Assembly (NCBI GenBank): GCA_958424475.1 | Contig: CATZTY010000021.1 | Location: forward strand, 1 to 10,129 | Length of the DNA: 10,129 nt | From: an uncultured Collinsella sp. | Lineage (GTDB): Bacteria; Actinomycetota; Coriobacteriia; Coriobacteriales; Coriobacteriaceae | Reading direction: 5' to 3' | Part shown: in pieces, positions 7,068-10,129 of the stretch | Position numbering within the stretch: the stretch's first letter is position 1 | Layout: every line of letters begins with the position of its first letter | The notes under the pieces: model-generated | Databases searched by the model: none | Seen by the model: only the letters and a program-made list of their open reading frames with translations | Told to the model about the DNA's origin: nothing | Translations under genes and position numbers: made by a program

Positions 7068-9008
7068 GTGGCCGGTCACGACAACATTCCAACACTCGCC
7101 GAGCAGGTTTCGCGCGTTCCCACGCAGCCCGGATGCTACCTTTGGAAAGATGCCAAGGGCGATGTCATCTACGTTGGCAAGGCGAAAAACCTGCGCGCCC
7201 GCATGCGTCAATACGTGACACTGCAGGATGAGCGTCAAAAGATCCCGCTGATGATGCAGCTGGTGGCGAGCTTTGACTACATCGTTGTCGAAACCGAGCA
7301 TGAGGCGCTTGTACTCGAGCGCAACCTGATCGGCCAGTACCGTCCGTACTTTAACGTCGACCTCAAGGATGACAAGAGCTACCCCTTTATCGCCATTACA
7401 AAGGGCGACCTGTATCCCGCTATCAAATACACGCGTGAGCGTCATAAGCTGGGAACGCGCTATTTTGGACCCTATACCGATAGCCGTGCGGCACGTGAGA
7501 CGATAGATACGCTGCGCAAGGTTATCCCCATCTGCTCTGCATCCTGTGCGGAGTGGCGTCGTTGTCGCCGCATCATCGAGTCCCACAAGGGCGAGGAAGA
7601 CATCGTCAATATGATTTGCGCGCAAAACGGGCGTCCCTGCTTTGACTACCATGTCGGGCGCGGGCCGGGTGCGTGTGTCGGCGCGATTTCCCCGGCAGAC
7701 TATGCCAAGAACGTCAAGCGTGTCGAGCGCTTTTTGTCGGGCCATCGCAAGGATGTCGTCGATGAGCTGACCTCCGAGATGACGGATGCCGCCGAGGCGC
7801 TCGACTTTGAGCGCGCTGCCCGCGTCAAACGTCGTTTGGAGGTCATCAGGGGTCTGGACGACCGTCAGCAAGTCGTTTTTCCCTCCAGTGTCGATATCGA
7901 TGTCATCGGTTTCTATCGCGAGGAGACCATCTCCGCCGCTTGCGTCTTTGTCGTGCGTGAGGGTCGAACGGTTCGAACCTGCGAGTTTATTCTCGATAAG
8001 GGTTTGGATGTCGACGAAGAGGAACTTCAATCGGGCTTTCTTAAGCGCTATTACGACGAGACGGCTGATATTCCAGCTGAGATAAACCTCTCTGTCGAGC
8101 TTGAGGATGCGGAGACGCTGGGGGAGTGGCTTGCAGGCAAGCGTGAGCGTTCCTGCCATCTCCATAGGCCGCAGCGTGGCGAAAAGCACCGTCTGCTCGA
8201 TATGGCATCCAAAAATGCGCGCCATGCCCTCATGCGCTACATGATGCGAATGGGCTACGCTGACGACCGCACCAATCAAGCGCTCCTGGAGCTCGAAAGT
8301 GCGTTGGCGCTGCCATCGCCGCCGTTGCGTATCGAGTGCTTCGATATCTCTACACTGCATGGCACCTTTACCGTCGCCTCGATGGTGGTGTTTACCAACG
8401 GACGCGCCGACAAGAGCCAGTACCGTCGTTTTAAAATTCAGGCCGAATTGGACGAGGCAAACGACTTCGTGTCGATGTCCGAGGTTTTGGGACGACGCTA
8501 TGCTCCCGAGCGCATGGCCGACGAGCGCTTTGGCTCGCGCCCCGATTTGCTCGTTGTCGATGGCGGTAAGCCGCAATTGACCGCTGCGATCAAGCAGCTT
8601 GAGGCTCTTGGGCTCGATATACCAGTTTGTGGCTTGGCGAAGGCCGACGAGGAAGTTTTTGTGCCTTGGGACGAGACTCCCGTCGTGCTGCCGACCGGGT
8701 CTGCTTCGCTCTATCTAATTAAACAGGTACGCGATGAGTCCCACCGATTTGCCATCACGTTCCATCGCGAATTGCGCGACAAGGCCATGACGGTTTCGGT
8801 ACTCGATGACGTTCCAGGCGTGGGACCCACCAGAAAACGTGCCCTTATGCGCCATTTTGGCTCGATGAAGCGTTTGCGCGCGGCGAGCGAGCAAGAGATC
8901 GCGGAAGTTCGCGGCATACCGGCCGATGTTGCCAAGGCGGTCCACGAGGCGCTCGTTGCATGGAATGCCGAGCGCGCCGAGGCGGCGGCTGGCCATTCCG
9001 ATAACTAA
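7068..9008 (+). CDS. uvrC: Excinuclease ABC subunit C (UvrC)
   Basis: UvrC makes both incisions around a lesion after UvrB is loaded. The N-terminal GIY-YIG nuclease (about 20-98) shows Y35, R45 and E84 at the positions of the Thermotoga catalytic residues. A UVR motif that binds UvrB lies at about 230-262. The RNase H-like nuclease carries D426 (CFDIS), D466 (NDFVSM), D498 (VVDGG) and H559, matching E. coli D399, D438, D466 and H538. Two helix-hairpin-helix motifs end the protein (about 578-630). The cysteine-rich linker is unusual: one family cysteine is G199, and an insert with extra cysteines precedes RPC (see findings). The start is uncertain. GTG at 7068 has AGG of an AGGTG five bases upstream and gives 646 residues; GTG at 7062 abuts the murJ stop and adds two residues. 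Either way it is coupled to murJ. Confidence 0.95.
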   Translation: MAGHDNIPTLAEQVSRVPTQPGCYLWKDAKGDVIYVGKAKNLRARMRQYVTLQDERQKIPLMMQLVASFDYIVVETEHEALVLERNLIGQYRPYFNVDLKDDKSYPFIAITKGDLYPAIKYTRERHKLGTRYFGPYTDSRAARETIDTLRKVIPICSASCAEWRRCRRIIESHKGEEDIVNMICAQNGRPCFDYHVGRGPGACVGAISPADYAKNVKRVERFLSGHRKDVVDELTSEMTDAAEALDFERAARVKRRLEVIRGLDDRQQVVFPSSVDIDVIGFYREETISAACVFVVREGRTVRTCEFILDKGLDVDEEELQSGFLKRYYDETADIPAEINLSVELEDAETLGEWLAGKRERSCHLHRPQRGEKHRLLDMASKNARHALMRYMMRMGYADDRTNQALLELESALALPSPPLRIECFDISTLHGTFTVASMVVFTNGRADKSQYRRFKIQAELDEANDFVSMSEVLGRRYAPERMADERFGSRPDLLVVDGGKPQLTAAIKQLEALGLDIPVCGLAKADEEVFVPWDETPVVLPTGSASLYLIKQVRDESHRFAITFHRELRDKAMTVSVLDDVPGVGPTRKRALMRHFGSMKRLRAASEQEIAEVRGIPADVAKAVHEALVAWNAERAEAAAGHSDN

Positions 9009-9108
9009 ACACGAGCCTAAACAACTGATATACATGATTGCGCGATTTTCAACCATTTATTTCGCCATGATTGCCTGCTGGTTTCGGGTTTTATTAACGC
9101 TAAAACGT

Positions 9109-9140
9109 TTGACTAACCCAAGCGAAAACCCTGCTATCCT
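9109..9140 (+). promoter_or_regulatory. Candidate promoter of the peptide-binding protein gene
   Basis: TTGACT (9109-9114) is a good -35, and TGCTATCCT (9132-9140) looks like an extended -10, though the 20-base spacing is long. GGGTTTT (9086-9092) and AAAACCC (9125-9131) form a 7-bp inverted repeat flanking the -35. If this is the start point, the mRNA leader is about 225 bases. A weaker alternative is TTGGGT (9276-9281) with TATATA (9298-9303). In the stretch before it, 9009-9108, I see no gene and no clear uvrC terminator. Confidence 0.4.
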
Positions 9141-9170
9141 GCGGGTTGACGAAGACTGATATCTCACCTC

Positions 9171-9255
9171 GCCGATACATACTGTCTGGCGAATCGTTTG
9201 TCAACGAATTCGGTGAACGGTAGTAAATACCGTTCAAGCGTATGTATGTATCGGT
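9171..9255 (+). promoter_or_regulatory. Potential structured leader RNA (three-way junction) upstream of the peptide-binding protein
   Basis: Three nested helices can form. P1 pairs 9171-9182 with 9244-9255 (11 Watson-Crick pairs plus one G-U). P2 is 9190-9198 with 9203-9212, nine pairs with one bulged A and a TGTC loop. P3 is 9214-9222 with 9228-9236, nine pairs with a GTAAA loop. The two inner hairpins are almost adjacent, as in a riboswitch-like junction. An alternative pairing, TCGCC (9169-9173) with GGCGA (9188-9192), would break P1. I recognise no T-box, TPP, purine, SAM or cyclic-di-GMP consensus in it. It could instead be a set of protein operators. The structure is read by eye, with no energy calculation. 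Confidence 0.5.
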
Positions 9256-9319
9256 CGCCGAGCGCGGCACCTCAGTTGGGTTCGTCGGTAGGTAAGGTAT
9301 ATATCGTCCGCAAGTTGCG

Positions 9320-9343
9320 CGGGGGCAAGTCTAGGTGCTCCCG
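9320..9343 (+). promoter_or_regulatory. Hairpin between the structured leader and the ribosome site
   Basis: CGGGGGCA (9320-9327) and TGCTCCCG (9336-9343) form an 8-bp stem with one G-U pair and an 8-base loop. It ends 19 bases before the AGGAG ribosome site (9363-9367) of the next gene. A pyrimidine-rich stretch (9351-9360) follows only after a gap, so it is a poor intrinsic terminator. An attenuator or mRNA-stabilising hairpin is possible. CCGC (9308-9311) can compete for the GCGG at 9319-9322. Confidence 0.4.
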
Positions 9344-9372
9344 AGTAAGATTCTCTATTTATAGGAGAAGAC

Positions 9373-10129
9373 ATGGCCATCATCAACAAGGGTATGTCCA
9401 GGCGTTCGTTCCTCGGCCTCACCGGCAGCGTCGCTGCTGTCGCAGGGCTTGGCCTCACCGGCTGCGGTGGCAGCTCTAGCGACGAGGGTTCCGCTTCCGG
9501 TTCCACCGATTCCGCCAACCGTGGCGGCGGCGTGATCACCGCTGGTTCCGCTTACGCTCCGTCCAGCTTCGATCCCGCCAGCACCGGCTCCGCCGTGGGC
9601 CTGGGTGCTAACTGGCACGTCGTCGAGGGTCTCTACGGCATCGATTACCACGACTACAGTACCTTCAACGAGCTCGCCACCGACGATCCCAAGTCTGTGG
9701 ACGACACCACTTTCGAGGTCACCATCCGCAAGGGCGCCAAGTTCTCCGATGGCACCGAGGTCACCGCTGACGATGTCGTCGCCTCCTACACCGCTTGCGC
9801 CGCTTCCGCTACCTATGCTCCGTTCTTCCAGCCCTTCGAGTCCATCGAGGCCAAGGACGCCAGCACCGTGACGGTCAAGACCAAGGTCCCCAACTTCTCC
9901 CTGCTCAAGGATCGTCTGGCCATCGTCCGCGTTACCCCGGCCACCCAGAGCGAGGAGGATCGCGCCAAGCAGCCGATCGGCTCCGGCCCCTGGATGTACG
10001 ACTCTATCTCCGATACCGAGATCACTCTGGTTCCCAACCCCGAGTACAACGGTGAGTACGCTGCCGAGGATAAGAAGATCCAGTACAGCATCCTGACCGA
10101 CCCCACCGCTCGCGTTACTGCTCAGCAGG
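9373..10129 (+). CDS. Oligopeptide-type ABC transporter substrate-binding lipoprotein, partial at C-terminus
   Basis: The frame is open for 252 codons from the ATG at 9373 to the window edge; AGGAG lies five bases before the start. The N-terminus has a twin-arginine motif, SRRSFLG (9-15), then a hydrophobic stretch and a lipobox LTGC (28-31), so the mature protein is probably Tat-exported and lipid-anchored at C31. A Gly/Ser-rich linker follows. The body matches the family 5 extracellular solute-binding proteins (OppA/DppA type): WHVVEGLY near residue 80, then FEVTIRKGAKFSDGTEVTAD and DVVASY around residues 115-140, the usual signature region. These proteins deliver peptides or similar solutes to a membrane permease and ATPase, which are not in the window. 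All nine phenylalanines use TTC and most codons end in C or G, unlike the mixed usage in the neighbouring genes, which suggests high expression. The ligand is unknown. Confidence 0.92.
   Translation, partial: MAIINKGMSRRSFLGLTGSVAAVAGLGLTGCGGSSSDEGSASGSTDSANRGGGVITAGSAYAPSSFDPASTGSAVGLGANWHVVEGLYGIDYHDYSTFNELATDDPKSVDDTTFEVTIRKGAKFSDGTEVTADDVVASYTACAASATYAPFFQPFESIEAKDASTVTVKTKVPNFSLLKDRLAIVRVTPATQSEEDRAKQPIGSGPWMYDSISDTEITLVPNPEYNGEYAAEDKKIQYSILTDPTARVTAQQ

Noticed and set aside
5604..8576. 990-codon open frame on the minus strand across murJ and uvrC
   Set aside because: It spans two well-supported genes in antisense, its translation is low-complexity and rich in Arg, His and Gln, and it has no domain I recognise. 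It is explained by codon bias.
9034..9159. Possible 41-codon small gene after uvrC
   Set aside because: No ribosome site is visible before the ATG, and the frame runs through the promoter candidate of the next gene.
9009..9372. T-box riboswitch or tRNA gene in the intergenic region
   Set aside because: There is no conserved T-box sequence (GGGTGGNACCRCG type) and no tRNA cloverleaf or T-loop motif, although the region is clearly structured.
1..10129. Defence island, CRISPR array, prophage or insertion sequence
   Set aside because: All complete genes are core housekeeping families, and I see no arrays of direct repeats, transposase, integrase or toxin-antitoxin pair.

Overview
The window looks like a chromosomal core region from a GC-rich Gram-positive actinobacterium. 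The best fit is the class Coriobacteriia, close to Collinsella. This rests on the codon use, the actinobacterial-type MurJ and UvrC sequences, the LexA-type operator and the LTA-synthase-like gene; I could not run a search to confirm it. I see no phage, transposon, CRISPR array, tRNA or rRNA.

Layout, left to right. (1) Bases 1-1669, minus strand: the N-terminal 556 codons of a multi-pass membrane phosphoglycerol transferase of the LTA synthase family, cut by the window edge. (2) Bases 1670-1862: a divergent intergenic region. It holds competing inverted repeats next to the minus-strand gene and a near-consensus LexA (SOS) box ahead of uvrA. (3) Bases 1863-4742: uvrA, complete, followed by a hairpin terminator at 4763-4793. 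(4) Bases 4875-9008: three tightly packed plus-strand genes, probably one operon: a YbaK/EbsC-type aminoacyl-tRNA deacylase, the lipid II flippase murJ and the excinuclease subunit uvrC. (5) Bases 9009-9372: a 364-bp gene-free region with a promoter candidate, a well-formed potential three-way-junction structure and a second hairpin. (6) Bases 9373-10129: the N-terminal 252 codons of a Tat-type, lipid-anchored oligopeptide ABC-transporter substrate-binding protein, cut by the right edge.

Functionally the window combines nucleotide excision repair (UvrA recognises damage, UvrC makes both incisions; UvrB is not here), envelope assembly (LTA-like polymer synthesis and lipid II flipping), tRNA proofreading in trans, and peptide uptake. 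The SOS box suggests uvrA is damage-induced, while uvrC is translated from the housekeeping deacylase-murJ operon.

I do not see a new multi-gene system. The items most worth a second look are the structured leader before the peptide-binding protein and the rearranged cysteine cluster in UvrC.
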